Positions 11,897 through 23,400 of a DNA stretch of 64,000 nucleotides are shown here, piece after piece (position 1 is the first letter of the stretch; each line of letters opens with the position of its first letter). Source of the DNA: Diphasiastrum complanatum (Eukaryota > Streptophyta > Lycopodiopsida > Lycopodiales > Lycopodiaceae); the NCBI GenBank assembly GCA_029204225.1, contig CM055108.1, positions 49,548,996 through 49,612,995 of the forward strand. Direction: 5' to 3'. The notes under the pieces were generated by a model. That model searched no databases. It saw only the letters and a list, made by a program, of their open reading frames with translations, and was not told where the DNA came from. Both the position numbers and the translations under genes were made by a program.

Positions 11897-12770
11897 TGTG
11901 GGGGCCGGAATACAAGGCCCAAGGGGCATTTCAATGGAGTTTGGGAGAACTCAGGAAAGTAGTACCTTACAGGGATGAAGCTAATGTAAATATCAATTTT
12001 GCATAATTAATGGCCCAAGCATGGCATCCTACGTGTATAAGCCCATCTTGAAGAGCCGTCAGTAGATAAGTTGCGTTAGGCCCCAAGTATGGCACCCTGC
12101 GTGCATAAGTCCAACTTGTGGTGCCATTAGTCACTAGGGGGCAGGAAACCGATTTTTGCAAGTCTCAAGGTTTAAACTTAGACTTAAAAAAGTATGCAAA
12201 AGTCAATGTCAAGATTCTAAAAAGAACTTGCATTCTATATTGAGACTTGAAATTCCTAGTCCCATAAGTAAATGTGAAAAGGACACTCCACAAGCTTCTA
12301 TAAAGAGAAGCCCCTTCTATGTAATTTGTATCCTTAATGTATGAGAGCTAAGTGCTGCCATTTTGGGTCCACTTGTGCTAATTTTGGTGTTTGGCTAAAT
12401 TTAGTGTGACTTTGTGTAGTATGCATATTTTCTTAAGTTCTTGCTATTTTAGTCCCATATTAGCATAAGTGTTTCTATTTCTAGTTAAGCTTGCAGAGTG
12501 TGGTTAAAAAGAGTAGATTGGATGTTAGAGTGAGAGTGGGTGGAAGAGTGTGTGTGTGAGTGTGTGAATGTGAGAGAAGTGAGAGAGATAGAGTTAATGG
12601 TTAGCTTACCTGGTGATGTTTTGGTTGGAATGCTATTTGTTTGCAAGTAGAAGTAGATGTTAACACTCTTTGTTTTGCAAGCATCTTCACGGCTCCTAGG
12701 TTCAAGCCCGCTTCCCGTGCTACAAACGACTAAGGAGGAGAAGGTGGAAACCTTTTACTTCTTGACAACA
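11897..12770 (+). repeat. Gypsy 5' LTR
   Basis: This is a direct repeat of 18365-19259. It starts TGTGGGGGCC and ends GACAACA. It is slightly shorter than the 3' LTR, mainly because it lacks an insert of about 15-20 bp seen at about 18938-18956 in the 3' LTR. Confidence 0.95.
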
Positions 12771-12771
12771 T

Positions 12772-12789
12772 TGGCCCCGTTGCCGGGTA
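12772..12789 (+). other. primer-binding site (tRNA-Asp type)
   Basis: The bases TGGCCCCGTTGCCGGGTA lie one base after the 5' LTR. They match the complement of the plant tRNA-Asp 3' end at 16 of 18 positions, as recalled. Confidence 0.75.
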
Positions 12790-13763
12790 GCCAAATGCTT
12801 GCTAACTTTTGTTGTTTTTAATTTTTTTTCTATACCATTCCTAACGTACCTTAGGAACTGTTCCTTAAAAAAACAAACTTTTTTATTTGAAAAATAACTT
12901 TGGCCAAGGTAAAGAAAATCCTAAATTTACTACTTTGGGTCTACATGCTTCAATTTTGGATATTTTGACTCGCCTCTTTTAGATCTGAGAGATCTAATAC
13001 ATGTGTTGACATCTCTAGAAGGGAGAGTTATACCTCCCAAAGGATCCATAGATTTGGACTTTTTTCACTCCTAGCTTCCTACAGTCCCAAAATCACCCCA
13101 GGACTCCAAAATTTGATATCTTGACTTCCCCCTTGGGTATAACCTACATCCATTCACCCTTTATCATTGGCCAAAGAGGAGATCCAAAAATCTCATCCTA
13201 TCTCCAACCATCACACTTTTTGTTCTCACCTAGCTACATTGCTAGAATTGCCTTCCCATTTTGGGATCCCAAATCTGCAAGACCTTTTGTGAATCCCAAA
13301 TCTACAATCCCCAATTCTCCAAATTCCTATATTCACGTTTTCCATTCCCATCTTAAATCCCCATATTTGCTTCCCTCATTCACTCTCTGACAATCCCCAA
13401 ATCCACATGTCTTGAGTGTTGTTACAAATCCCAGATCTGCATTCTTTCCATCACCCAAATTCTGGGATCCCAAAAATCCTAGAATTCCCAATTCCACCTC
13501 CCCAGATCTCATTCCCCAGTTCCATATTCCAAACCTTACATTTGTACATTTCCAATCTCACATTCCCAGAGTTTGAATTCTTGAATCCCCAAACAAGATA
13601 CTTTTCTTAGCTACAAACTTAGACAAGATCTTTTGTTTGGATGCAACTAAGATCAGGTCGAAATAATAAATCTAGGATCTCGAGAGAGGGAGGAAGTTCA
13701 CTTGGAGACCAGGAACCATCAACTAGCCATCCCCAACCCTAGAATCTCCAAGAGCAATTCGAC
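12790..13763 (+). mobile_element. Gypsy untranslated leader
   Basis: This stretch of nearly 1 kb between primer site and gag has a pyrimidine-rich second half with many 'cccaaatc' and 'attccca' words. The open frames at 13121-13390 and 13416-13610 reflect this composition and are not credible genes. Confidence 0.7.
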
Positions 13764-14896
13764 ATGGCTGCCAATAATCCAAACCAACCTCAAGAGAATT
13801 TAATACCACCTGAGGCACCAGGAGCCCAAAGGATCCCCAACCCGTTAGCCTTTGTTGTACCATTACCAGGAGCCATTCCACATAATCGACGAGCTCTAGA
13901 CTCGATCTACCACGATATGATGGTACTACCGACCCAGCATGCTACCTTCAGATTTATGAGAAAGCATGTGAAGTCTATGGAGAGACAACTCCGAAAGAAA
14001 AACTCCGACTCTTTAGTATGATCCTCACTAATGTCGCTCGCGAGTGGTATTTCAACCTTGAGTGTCACGAACGAAACGAATGGGAATCACTCAAGGACTC
14101 CTTCATTAAGAGGTTCAAATCATCCAGGTTTCTTGAAAGCCCATTTTTATTGCCTAGTAAGATCAAAATGAGAAAGGATGAGAGGGTACGCGATTACATC
14201 GAACGACTCAAGCGTCTTAAGAATGAATGCCCTGCCCACTTAGCACCTGATCAGGTCGTGCTCATATGGTTCATGGCTGGCCTCCTGAAATCTATCCGGC
14301 GTGAACTTAGACCTCCAGAATCCTATGCTACCTTACGTGATGCTATGAATGATGCCATCCGTGAAGAGGATGAAGGCTCCGATGAAGAATACGAACCCCA
14401 ATGTTCTCGAGCCATTGTCTCTGACCAAAGCCATAGATCTCAAGGTGAAGGATCCTCTGCCGATGTTGCCACACAATTGTTGTTACAGCAACTTGAAACC
14501 ATGAATAAAACCCACCGGGCACAGATAGATAAGTTATCCAAAGATTTTGAACAAAAATTAAAAACTACCACACCACAAGGGCCCATTGTCAACCAATTTC
14601 CCAAGCGTGATAATGTTTGGTGTCCCACATTTCAACAAAATCACACGGTGAACGAATGTCCACTAAATAGACAGATAGCCCAAAGGTTTTGCATCTTTTG
14701 CAACACCAACAATCATGATACATCTACTTGTATCTACAATCCAAGAATACAAGCCGTTGCACGGCAATACCAGTGGAGGATGCAACAACAGGGTCCCCAA
14801 ATTACGAGTTACCAAAGGCCCACATTCCAACAAGCACCCCAGCAATGCTTAGCACTATCTGGACCGAATAATGCAGCACCAGCCTTGGTAGTGTGA
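13764..14896 (+). pseudogene. Gypsy gag (Retrotrans_gag), one frameshift
   Basis: The ATG at 13764 follows 'attcgac'. The N-terminus (MAANNPNQPQ) reads in one frame to about 13940 and then must shift. The second frame gives 'EKACEVYGETTPKEKLRLF', 'NVAREWYFNLECHERNEWES' and 'FIKRFKSSRFLESPF', the core of the retrotransposon gag domain. 'ERVRDYIERLKRLKNECP' and an acidic stretch follow. The C-terminal part is Gln/Asn-rich and carries a Cys/His cluster ('FCIFCNTNNHDTSTC'). The protein would form the element's capsid. The frameshift and a stop at 14894 suggest it is not functional, although damage is light. Confidence 0.88.
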
Positions 14897-14911
14897 CAGC
14901 CTGGGCCTCAG

Positions 14912-15208
14912 ATGAACCGCCAAAAAAACCTTGCTACCACAAGTCCTCAACCTCAGCTAGAGTTCAGCCTTGAAAATGTCTATATGTCTGAGGACCAAGG
15001 GTTTCCCTGTTTTTACTCAGATGGAACTGAAGCTTCTATTTATCCTTTATTTACCACACAACAACGTTTCTATGGAAATAGAGCACCTATCCAATGTTAT
15101 GGCTGTGGAGAGAACCACCACATCGCCGAGTGCCCATATAAAGGCACCTACACACCTATCTGTAGGGAATGTGGCCATGGCCATTGCCATAAAGATTGCC
15201 CATCCTGA
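14912..15208 (+). pseudogene. Gypsy nucleocapsid zinc knuckles
   Basis: This frame continues the polyprotein after one stop. Two cysteine motifs are visible: 'CYGCGENHHIAEC' and 'CRECGHGHCHKDC', at about residues 65-96. They are of the CCHC RNA-binding kind. A stop at 15206 separates it from the protease part. Confidence 0.8.
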
Positions 15209-15322
15209 CCAGTAGAGCATCAAGTTGATGCACTTGTCAACCTTGCAACTATTGTACATGATAGGAGAGCAAAATCCACAAAACTAGAAGCCCATGTCTA
15301 CGTTCAGACACATGCCAAACAC

Positions 15323-16141
15323 TTGAAAGAGTCCCCAATGGTAGAGAGAATTTTGAACGAGGAGCATAGTCAACCCCATACTATAAGCCACTACACTAAA
15401 TCCACTGGACCAGGAGAGTATCCCAACCCACAAAAAGAAAAAGATCGTTATATCAAGGTAAAAAAGTGGATCCAAGAGGAGCAAGCTAAGGCCCCTATTG
15501 GTGATCTCAATCGGCCAATAGAACCTATGGATTTGCCTGTACACTTAAAAAAAGCTGTGAATGCTCCTACCTCAACCATGAACCAGGAAGGGCTTATCCA
15601 GCCTGAGTTTGATGAAGAACCCTTCACCTCCCTAGAACCAGAAGGGAGTGGGACTGAAGCCTTAACTGCTTTATTGTCTAGTCATGTCACCCTGCCCTTA
15701 GGTGATGTTTTGAAGAGTTCCAAACCCCTACGCCAAGCCTTAACCATCTGGTTAGGAGATAAAAATACACCTACAAGGCCCTCCATGACTGGAGAGAGTG
15801 ATGATGACCAGTTCGTAATGGCCATTGGTGCTACTTGGGAGAATGAGAAAAGTAATGTTACCCTACCTGTTCAGCACAAGAACCTCCCTTCAGTAGCTGC
15901 TGTTATTGATGGTGGTTCAGGTGTAAACATCATGTCATCACACATATATCGAGAGTGGGGGCTGAGTGCCTTAAAGCCCGCAGGTTTTTCTATAAAACTT
16001 GCTGATCAGAGCTATGTCAAACCCATGGAAATTGTTGAAAATGTACATGTGAAGGTCGCTGACCTTCGCTTTGTCATTAACTTCACAGTCTTAGATCTTC
16101 CGAAAACAACCTCATCTTACTGTTTGTTAGGAAGACCCTAG
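15323..16141 (+). pseudogene. Gypsy aspartic protease region
   Basis: An open frame of 272 residues has a Pro/Glu-rich first half. It then shows a retropepsin-like domain with 'AVIDGGSGVNIMSSHIYREW' at about residues 191-210. DGGSGVN replaces the usual D-S/T-G-A, a form I associate with Athila/Tat-type Gypsy proteases. It ends with 'YCLLGRP' immediately before a stop. It would cut the polyprotein. Confidence 0.82.
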
Positions 16142-16322
16142 CTAAAGTTAGCCAAAGTATGCCATGACTGGGGTACAGATCGTATCACATTAGAGAATCG
16201 GGATCGAGCCGTGACAGTCGATCCAAACCTGGACCATTAAGCCTGCGAGTCCATTAGAAGAAACGACTTCGTCCACTACCGATCACACAATCGATCAAAA
16301 TCTAAAGAAGCGCTACAAGCCA

Positions 16323-17372
16323 TTGGGAATCCATCAAGACTCTGATACTAATATCATCAATTGGATTGATGCTCTAGCTACAGTCGATTGTATGAGCTCC
16401 GTAAAAGGATCCATCTCCCTACTCCGAGAAGCCAATCAAGAGTCAAAACCTGCAAACCAAAAGTCTGTCACCCTTGATGATGAGATCAAAATCGGAGTCA
16501 ACATAATCGAACTATCATGGATTCCATTAGAACCACCCCAAGAACCCTGTGAAGAAGAACTTCTTCCTTGGTACTCATTAATCACCTTGGAAGATGATGT
16601 GGGATATTCTGACGAACAAGCATTATCTTACTTTGATCCCCAACGTTATGGAGAAAGACGACTACCAGAAGACGTCCCTAAAATCCCATGCTTGGCTAAG
16701 GTCTCTAAAGAGCCTCGTCCCACAAGTGTATATCAATACCGGGTCAAGATAAGCCAATGGGACAATCAAATAGATGAAACCATAACCAGTGTGGACACCA
16801 CGTTGTGGGACCCCCTTGAGAATATAGTTTTTCCCTCAAACCCTCCTATCTGCTTGTGCTCTGTCAATACGGTGGCAGTGAAGAAACCAACTTCCAAAAT
16901 ACTTGCTAATCTAAAGGGAAAAGCTAAGATGGGTTGTGATCGTCCACAACTCATGAATACCAAAATTCAACCAATAGAAACTGCATCTAAGGTCTCAAAA
17001 AGAGTCTCGACAACATCCACTTCTCCATCCCAAAATCAGGAACTAAGACATGATTCAGAATCGACGGTTGAGCCTTTGCATGATGTACCAGCGTACTTTT
17101 GAGACTATACATTAGATGATGTGATCGTTGCTATGCCCCAAGCCCAGCGGGAACCCGACTCGAATGACACACTTGAAAATTCTTGTTCGTATGAGGGTCC
17201 TGCAAAAGTCCAACCTCTAGATGTAGCCGATCCTGGAGAAGGAGAGAAGATAGTCTATGTAGGTGAAAAACTTACTACTGAAGAGCTATCCGATCTAAGA
17301 GACCTCCTACGAGAATACTACGATTGTTTTGCATGGTTCTACAAGGATCTGAAGGGAATACCACCTGAGTAG
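16323..17372 (+). pseudogene. Gypsy protease-RT linker
   Basis: Frames 16323-17102 and 17121-17372, separated by one stop, carry a long connecting region without a recognised domain. It ends in 'LTTEELSDLRDLLREYYDCF' and 'AWFYKDLKGIPPE', the usual entry to Gypsy reverse transcriptase. Composition is acidic and Pro-rich. The only obvious damage is the stop at 17100-17102 and another at 17370. Confidence 0.75.
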
Positions 17373-17570
17373 TGCAGCACACCATTCCGTTAGTCGATGG
17401 TGCCGAACCGAACGTGAGTCGACCTTATCGCTGCAACCCCCATTACTCCGACCTGATTCAACAAGAGTTGGAAAAGCTACTAGAAGCTGGATTCATATAT
17501 GAGATTGAGCATCCCGACTAGGTATCCCCAATTGTGATTGTGCCTAAAAAGAACGGGAAACCACAGTCAC
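17373..17570 (+). pseudogene. Gypsy reverse transcriptase, N-terminal remnant only
   Basis: In broken frame the sequence gives 'VQHTIPLVDGAEPNVSRPYR', 'LEKLLEAGFIYEIEHPD' and 'SPIVIVPKKNGK', the canonical start of Gypsy RT. Directly after PKKNGK the frame passes into unrelated sequence. The catalytic YxDD core, RNase H and integrase are therefore gone. The junction is in frame. Confidence 0.88.
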
Positions 17571-18333
17571 TGGAAGAATCCATCCAAGAGTATGAGGCCA
17601 CTTATCCAAAAGACGAGATGCGAGGGGGATATGTGTTGCCATGCTCCGCAGCTGAAATCAAAGGCAAGGAAGAACAGATCATCGTGCAGCTGACACCCCA
17701 ACCCATATGGCGCAGTGTCCTCTTCAAGGATGACAAAAGGTCCTCGACGAATATTTTCGGATTCCCAGGTATCTGCGCGTGAATCCCCGCTATCTACCCA
17801 TCCCCAGACGAGCATCGTGGCCCGAAAAACAGGAGCATGCCAGTGCACCACCAAATTGGCCCATCATTCCAAACTCCATGACTTGGAAGGACCAAGCAAA
17901 TTTCCAGTACGCCTTGGAGCAGTTTCATCACAAGCACCACCAATCGGTGATTCGACGGTGCGGCAAGCGACGCTCAACTGCAAGGAACTTGCTTTCCTTA
18001 GTACCCTTGAATTTCATTGGGATCGCTCCTTGGGTCCCTTGTTTTTTGATACCAACACCCCTTTCCCTAGTCTTAAACGAAAGGACCAGTTAACCATGGC
18101 AAGAATTTATTTTCGAGCAGCAATGACGGCATCCCAACATGCAGTGCGAGTGGAAGAGTAGCAACGCTCCCAATGGTTGCCCCATAGCTCCCATGTGTTC
18201 GGGCCTCTCAAAGATGACAACACTATACGAGCCCAAGCACTGGAGGGTTACGAAAAACTCATCCAAGAAATCCACAAGACCAATGAAGCGCAGGACGCCG
18301 AGTTGCAGGAAGCCCTATTCAAGTGAATTGCCA
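17571..18333 (+). pseudogene. unrecognised 3' ORF of the Gypsy element
   Basis: Between the RT break and the 3' LTR three overlapping frames join to about 250 residues. Landmarks are 'YLRVNPRYLPIPRRASWPEK', 'KDQANFQYALEQFHHKHHQS', 'STVRQATLNCKELAFLSTLE', 'FHWDRSLGPLFFDTNTPF' and 'EGYEKLIQEIHKTNEAQDAE'. Related sequence occurs at 1990-2260, 19960-20370 and 34240-34390, always near LTR sequence of this or a related family. I do not know the family. It may be part of an accessory ORF located 3' of pol. Two frameshifts make this copy defective. Confidence 0.65.
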
Positions 18334-18352
18334 TGGGACTGGCAACCATTTA

Positions 18353-18364
18353 GTAGCGGGGGAG
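18353..18364 (+). other. polypurine tract
   Basis: The run gtagcgggggag ends exactly at the start of the 3' LTR. A similar run (agcgcgggagag) precedes the related LTR at 34404. Confidence 0.8.
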
Positions 18365-19259
18365 TGTGGGGGCCGGAATACAAGGCCCAAGGGGCATTTC
18401 AATGGAGCTTGGGAGAACTCAGGAAAGTAGTACCTTACAGGGATGAAGCTAATGTAAATATCAATTTTGCATAATTAATGGCCCAAGCATGGCATCTGGC
18501 GTGTATAAGCCCATCTTGAAGAGCCGTCAGTAGATAAGTTGCGTTAGGCCCCAAGTATGGCACCCTGCGTGCATAAGTCCAACTTGTGGTGCCATTAGTC
18601 ACTAGGGGGCAGGAAACCGATTTTTGCAAGTCTCAAGGTTTAAACTTAGACTTAAAAAAGTATGCAAAAGTCAATGTCAAGATTCTAAAAAGAACTTGCA
18701 TTCTATATTGAGACTTGAAATTCCTAGTCCCATAAGTAAATGTGGAAAGGACACTCCACAAGCTTCTATAAAGAGAAGCCCCTTCTATGTAATTTGTATC
18801 CTTAATGTATGAGAGCTAAGTGCTGCCATTTTGGGTCCACTTGTGCTAATTTTGGTGTTTGGCTAAATTTAGTGTGACTTTGTGTAGTATGCATATTTGC
18901 TTAAGTTCTTGCTATTTTAGCCCCATTTTAGCATAAATGCTTTCTCTTTGAGTGTTTCTATTTCTAGTTAAGCTTGTAGAGTGTGGTTGAAAAGAGTAGA
19001 TTGGATGTTAGAGTGAGAGTGGGTGGAAGAGTGTGTCTGTGTGAGTGTGTTGGAATAGAATGTGAGAGAAGTGAGAGAGAGTTAATGGTTAGCTTATCTT
19101 GGTGATGTTTTGGTTGGAATGCTATTTGTTTGCAAGTAGAAGTAGATGTTAACACTCTTTGTTTTGCAAGCATCTTCACGGCTCCTAGGTTCGAGCCCGC
19201 TTACCGTGCTACAAACGACTAAGGAGGAGAAGGTGGAAACCTTTTACTTTTTGACAACA
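18365..19259 (+). repeat. Gypsy 3' LTR
   Basis: This is a direct repeat of 11897-12770 with the same ends. An insert near 18938-18956 and a longer GT-rich stretch near 19035-19055 account for most of the length difference. Confidence 0.95.
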
Positions 19260-19870
19260 CCAGTTTCTCAGTTGACTATTCTCAGTGAAGGTCCAAGCTC
19301 TTCTACTTTTGACAAACAACAAATCAACGGCGAATCAGAAGATGATGATGTTGCAGTTCAACAACTACAGTATGATGGAATTGATCAACTATTATCCAAA
19401 AGATCTTCAAGAGCTATCAGACCACCTGTGAGGTATATCAACGAGTCTGCAACCTATCTTGTTCAGGAACCTATGTCTATCCAAGAGGCACTCAGTCATC
19501 CTAATTCTGATCTCTATAAATGAGCTATGGGTAAAGAGTATTCATCTCTTATCAAGAACCAGACATGGACAGTTGTCAGATTACCTACTAGTAGAAACGT
19601 AGTTGATTGCAAATGGATTTTCAAAGTCAAGTACAATGCAGATGGAAGCATCAACAGGAGAAAGGCATGACTTGTCACCAGAGGATTTTCTCAGGTATAC
19701 AACGTCAATTACACTAAGACCTTCAGTCCGGTAGTCAAGCATTCTTCTATTCGACTTTTGCTATCATTTGCCGCTGCACCAGATTTGGAAATACATCAAA
19801 TGGATGTACATATAGCATCAATGCTATCTTCCGAATTCAACATGACCGATCTGGGCTAAGCTCATTTCTG
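19260..19870 (+). pseudogene. Copia reverse transcriptase fragment, right part of the split element
   Basis: Reading on from 11896, the frame gives 'SQLTILSEGPSSSTFDKQQ', 'RSSRAIRPPVRYINES', a stop at 19521, then RT sequence 'MGKEYSSLIKNQTWTVVRLP', 'CKWIFKVKYNADGSI', 'YTKTFSPVVKHSSIRLLLS' and 'EIHQMDVHIASM'. It ends near 'LGIQIHMTKQQAW'. The catalytic YVDD segment is missing through an internal deletion after DVH. It is the older element into which the Gypsy inserted. Confidence 0.85.
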
Positions 19871-19936
19871 CCTTGGTATACAAATCCACATGACAAAGCA
19901 ACAGGCATGGATGCGAGCCAGGAGCAAACATGTTTC

Positions 19937-20370
19937 TTAAAAAGCCCTAGACTCTAGAGAGTCAGTCCAAGAGATCCAAACCAAGTACACTAACTCACTG
20001 CCCAATTGGGTGATCATTCCAAAGTTCCGCAGATAGACAAACCAAGCAAATTTCCAGTACGCCTTGGAGCAGTTCTTCCAAAAGCACCATCTTTCAAGTG
20101 ATCCAACGGTGCGACAAGCGACTCTCAACTGCAAAGAGCTCTCTTTCCTCAATTATTTTAAGTTCCATTGGGACTGTTCCTTGGGTCCTTCGTATTTTGA
20201 TTCCAACACACCCTTCTCAACTTGAAACTCCAAGACCATCTCATGGTGGCACGAATTCACTATCGAACACCTATGTCAACATCCCAGCATGCAGCACGAG
20301 TGAAAGAGTGGCAACGCACCCAATGGTTGCCCTGTAGGTCACATGTCTTCAGGTCGCTTAAAGATGACAC
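19937..20370 (+). pseudogene. older fragment of the Gypsy 3' ORF
   Basis: The stretch from 'ccaagcaaatttccagtacgccttggagcag' (about 20044) onward is close to 17894-18230. It encodes the same 'TVRQATLNCKELSFL' and 'FHWDCSLGP' motifs in broken frames. No LTR follows; at about 20380 it abuts an opposite-strand Copia end. Confidence 0.75.
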
Positions 20371-20419
20371 AGTCCTATGAACTAGATTAACATGGAATTT
20401 AGGAGAGTAGAGGAATAAA

Positions 20420-20920
20420 TCCAACACCCCCCTTAATATGGATCCGTGAATGCCTTGATCTTTAGAATAATGAATGCACAAAATTTATTCTGTGCATCAA
20501 TGCTCAAAGCCTTGGTAAACACATCTACGATCATGTTTTGCGTCCGATAGTACGTTAAGCTTACCTCTTTGTCTTACTCCTTACATAGTATTATCGAATC
20601 TGAATGTGCTTACTCCTATAGTGAAATCTAGAGTTGGCCGATAAGGCAATGGCACTCTGAATATCACAAAACATAATTGTAGGAGTGTACTGATTCATAT
20701 TAATATCTGACGGTAAAATTTTTCAACCAAATTGTTTTCTTAATATCTTGAAAGGCAACAATGTATTTGCTTCTGTACATGAGAGAGCAATAGAGGTTTG
20801 CTTACGACTGTTCTAGGAAACAGGACCACCATTGAAGAAGAATGTAAATCTAGATGTGAATTTACGAGCATCTACATCTCCTCCCGATCTTGCATCTGAA
20901 TATCCACTTAGTTGATGAAG
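20420..20920 (-). pseudogene. Copia RNase H and 3' end, minus strand
   Basis: The minus strand in broken frames gives 'GYSDARSGGDVDARKFTS', 'NSRKQTSIALSCTEA', 'IMFCDIQSAIALSANSRFHY' and 'RSKHIQI'. This is the C-terminal RNase H of a Copia polyprotein followed by its usual tail. The usual 'DADWAGD' acidic motif is degraded to 'DARSGGD'. Many stops are present. Confidence 0.8.
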
Positions 20921-22549
20921 ATTGTTATTGTTGATTTCTCCATATAATAAAGTGTTTGCATCATATCTTCATGCTTGTTTACCATGCTAATCTTAGATCC
21001 AATGAGGCTAAATACTTCATCATGGAGATAAGTGTCTTTAGAAGATAATTCACTTACTCTCATAAAGAGTTTACAATTTGCCTCAATACTTGAAAAAAGA
21101 CAAATTTTCAAACTATGAGTGAACAAATCACTTTTGCTCTTGCATGACTCAAGAGCATACATTTGATGAAAATCAATTTCAAACTTTTAAGAACATCATC
21201 TATGTTCTCAAGAGAGACTTCATACTCAGCTAGTATGGCTTTACTCTAATTTTAAGATGCACTAAAGCAAATTGATTCATCAAATGACATAAGAGAAGTA
21301 AGTATGAGATGTATACCACATGAGATATGCTCCTCTTTCCCTTGAAATTTGAGCCACATGGGCTCAACCATGTTTCTTGAGTTTCTTTTTGGAATCACAA
21401 CTTGAGAAGGTCTCTCCTCCTCAATCCTTGGCACACTTGAACCTTGAGATGACTTTTTAAGATCCTCTTCATGGTGCTCCTTCTTGATGGAAATCCGAGA
21501 CCTCCATGTCTCATAATGATCACAACAACTATGACCATACAATATGCACTTCCTATCAAGATTACTTATGCTAGAAACATAAGTCCAAAAATCACCACAA
21601 CTTGGCATAATTTTTCTAATATTGAAATCAAAAGGTATTTCCATCTCAATAAGTCTAACTACTTAGTTATGGATATAAGTGTCCACTTTGGATGCTTCAC
21701 TTATTCTCATAAGAAGTTTACAACTTGCCTTTAAGATTGAAAACTTACAATTTTCATCTTTATGAATGAACACATCATTCATGATCTTATTGAAACCAAA
21801 AGGTCCTACATTATGAAGACATTTCCATTTCCTTGACTTCATAACTAATGTAAGATTACAAGGAAAACATACGTTGCTATCTTTTAAGTCATCACACTCA
21901 ACTAGTATTGCCTTAATACACCTTTGAGATACAAAAATCTTTACAAAGCAAAATAGTTCTTCATAAGTTGACATGAGAGCATAAATGAAACTATTTTCAT
22001 TTTGTGATTGCTCCTCCTTATTCTTGATTGATTTTTCTTGGATCATAACAATAAGTTTAAGCTTATCTAAAGTTCCAAGCAAAATATTTTCCAAGGACAT
22101 GAAATAAATTCACGTTGCTTTCATGAAAGTGACATCTATCTTTGCATCTTGAACCAAACAATGTACTAAGAAATTTCAAAAGGTTTGACATGTGTTGTGA
22201 TGGACTCTTGAAGACAAATCTTGCAAGTCCTTGTGAGACTCCAAGCCTGATTCACCTTTCCACAAAGGAAACACCTTTCCTTGGATTTGTCCTTCTTGTA
22301 TTTGCATTTCGAACTTGAAGCTCCATCCTTCACCTCGGCCCCCTTGCTTTGGTTCTCCTTGGATGGATTGGTCTTCTTTTTGTAGCATCTTGAGGAAAAA
22401 TATCCTCTCTTGCCACAAAGGTGACATTTAGGATCCTTACTTGCCTTCAATAGGATGCCACCTATTGGTGCCATGTGAAACAAGACTTGTGATATGATTC
22501 TACAAATGTAATTTGTGACTCTCAAGAGACTAGATTTGAACATATTCAA
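20921..22549 (-). pseudogene. decayed retroelement ORF with zinc-knuckle motifs, minus strand
   Basis: Minus-strand frames at 22549-22166, 22100-21663, 21644-21252 and 21162-20908 look like parts of one old coding region. The first carries 'CHLCGKRGYFSSRCYKKK', a Copia-type CCHC knuckle, and a second Cys cluster 'CFLCGK'. The later frames include an internal duplication: 'CKLLMRISEASKVDTYIHN' against 'CKLFMRVSELSSKDTYLHD'. Beyond the knuckles I recognise nothing. A retroelement gag or gag-like gene is likely. Confidence 0.5.
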
Positions 22550-22649
22550 TAATCTAGAAGGATCTACAAAAGATCTAGCTCACAAACCTAAGAATCAATC
22601 TTCACACTAATGACTAGTCACTTGGAAACTTTGCTTTGATCACTAAGAA

Positions 22650-23400
22650 AAAAGCACACAATCTTTGAATCAAATCACAAAAGAAATCAGATCCAAACAC
22701 TCCTATTGGACTCAACAAATACCAATGACTCTTTCTTTTGAGAGTTGAAATGGATATGAAAAGATTTGACACCTAGATTCTCCTTTTCACTTGACTAGTT
22801 CTCTCAATGCTTGAGATTCTTGAACAAAAGATGGGTTTTGTTTCAAAACACATGAAAATCAAACTTACTAACTTCTTTTGGACTCACTCTTGACCCAAAT
22901 AATCTCACTCTTGAGATTTAGAATGAATTTGATTTGATTTGACAACAAACTATACCAAAACATAGGATCTACTCTAGATCACTCAAACTTGACGAAATTC
23001 AAACACATAAAATTAAGATCCAGTCACCCCTTTTGAAATTCCCAAAGAATCTCACTCTTGAGATTTGGAATGGATTTGTAATAGTTTGATAACAACCTAT
23101 GTCAAGAATTTTTTCACCAAGCTTAAAAATTAGACATCTAGATTTTTACAAAGATCTCAACCATGCATGAACACTCAAATATGGACTCCTCCTTGTTCAG
23201 ACATCCAACGGGATCACAACTTGACCCTCACTCTCACAAAGAAATTTGAATAGAACTAATTTGAGTTTCATACATACTATGTCAATTTTTGCTCAATAAA
23301 TTGAAAGTTCATTCACCCCTATTGGATTCCACCAATGACTCTACCTCTTAAGAGTTGGAATGAAATTCAAAATCAAAAGTTGTGATTCTTCTCACTAAGA
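22650..23400. repeat. degenerate tandem repeat, about five units
   Basis: Five diverged units share a core like 'tgactct..ctcttgagagttggaatgga' and 'cacccctattggattc'. Core positions are near 22727, 22906, 23051, 23228 and 23338, so spacing varies from about 110 to 180 bp. No coding sequence is seen. Confidence 0.6.

Larger units (their letters stand above)
11897..19259 (+). mobile_element. non-autonomous Gypsy LTR retrotransposon, complete ends
   Basis: The element is 7,363 bp, bounded by direct LTRs (874 and 895 bp) beginning TGTGGGGGCC and ending TTGACAACA. CCAGT occurs on both sides (11892-11896 and 19260-19264) as a 5-bp target duplication. By eye the LTRs differ at under twenty bases plus a few indels, about 97-98% identity. 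A tRNA-Asp-type primer site follows the 5' LTR and a purine tract precedes the 3' LTR. Inside lie gag, zinc knuckles, protease and only the first part of RT; the rest of RT, RNase H and integrase is missing. An unknown 3' ORF follows. It must have been mobilised by a helper if the deletion preceded insertion. Confidence 0.95.
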
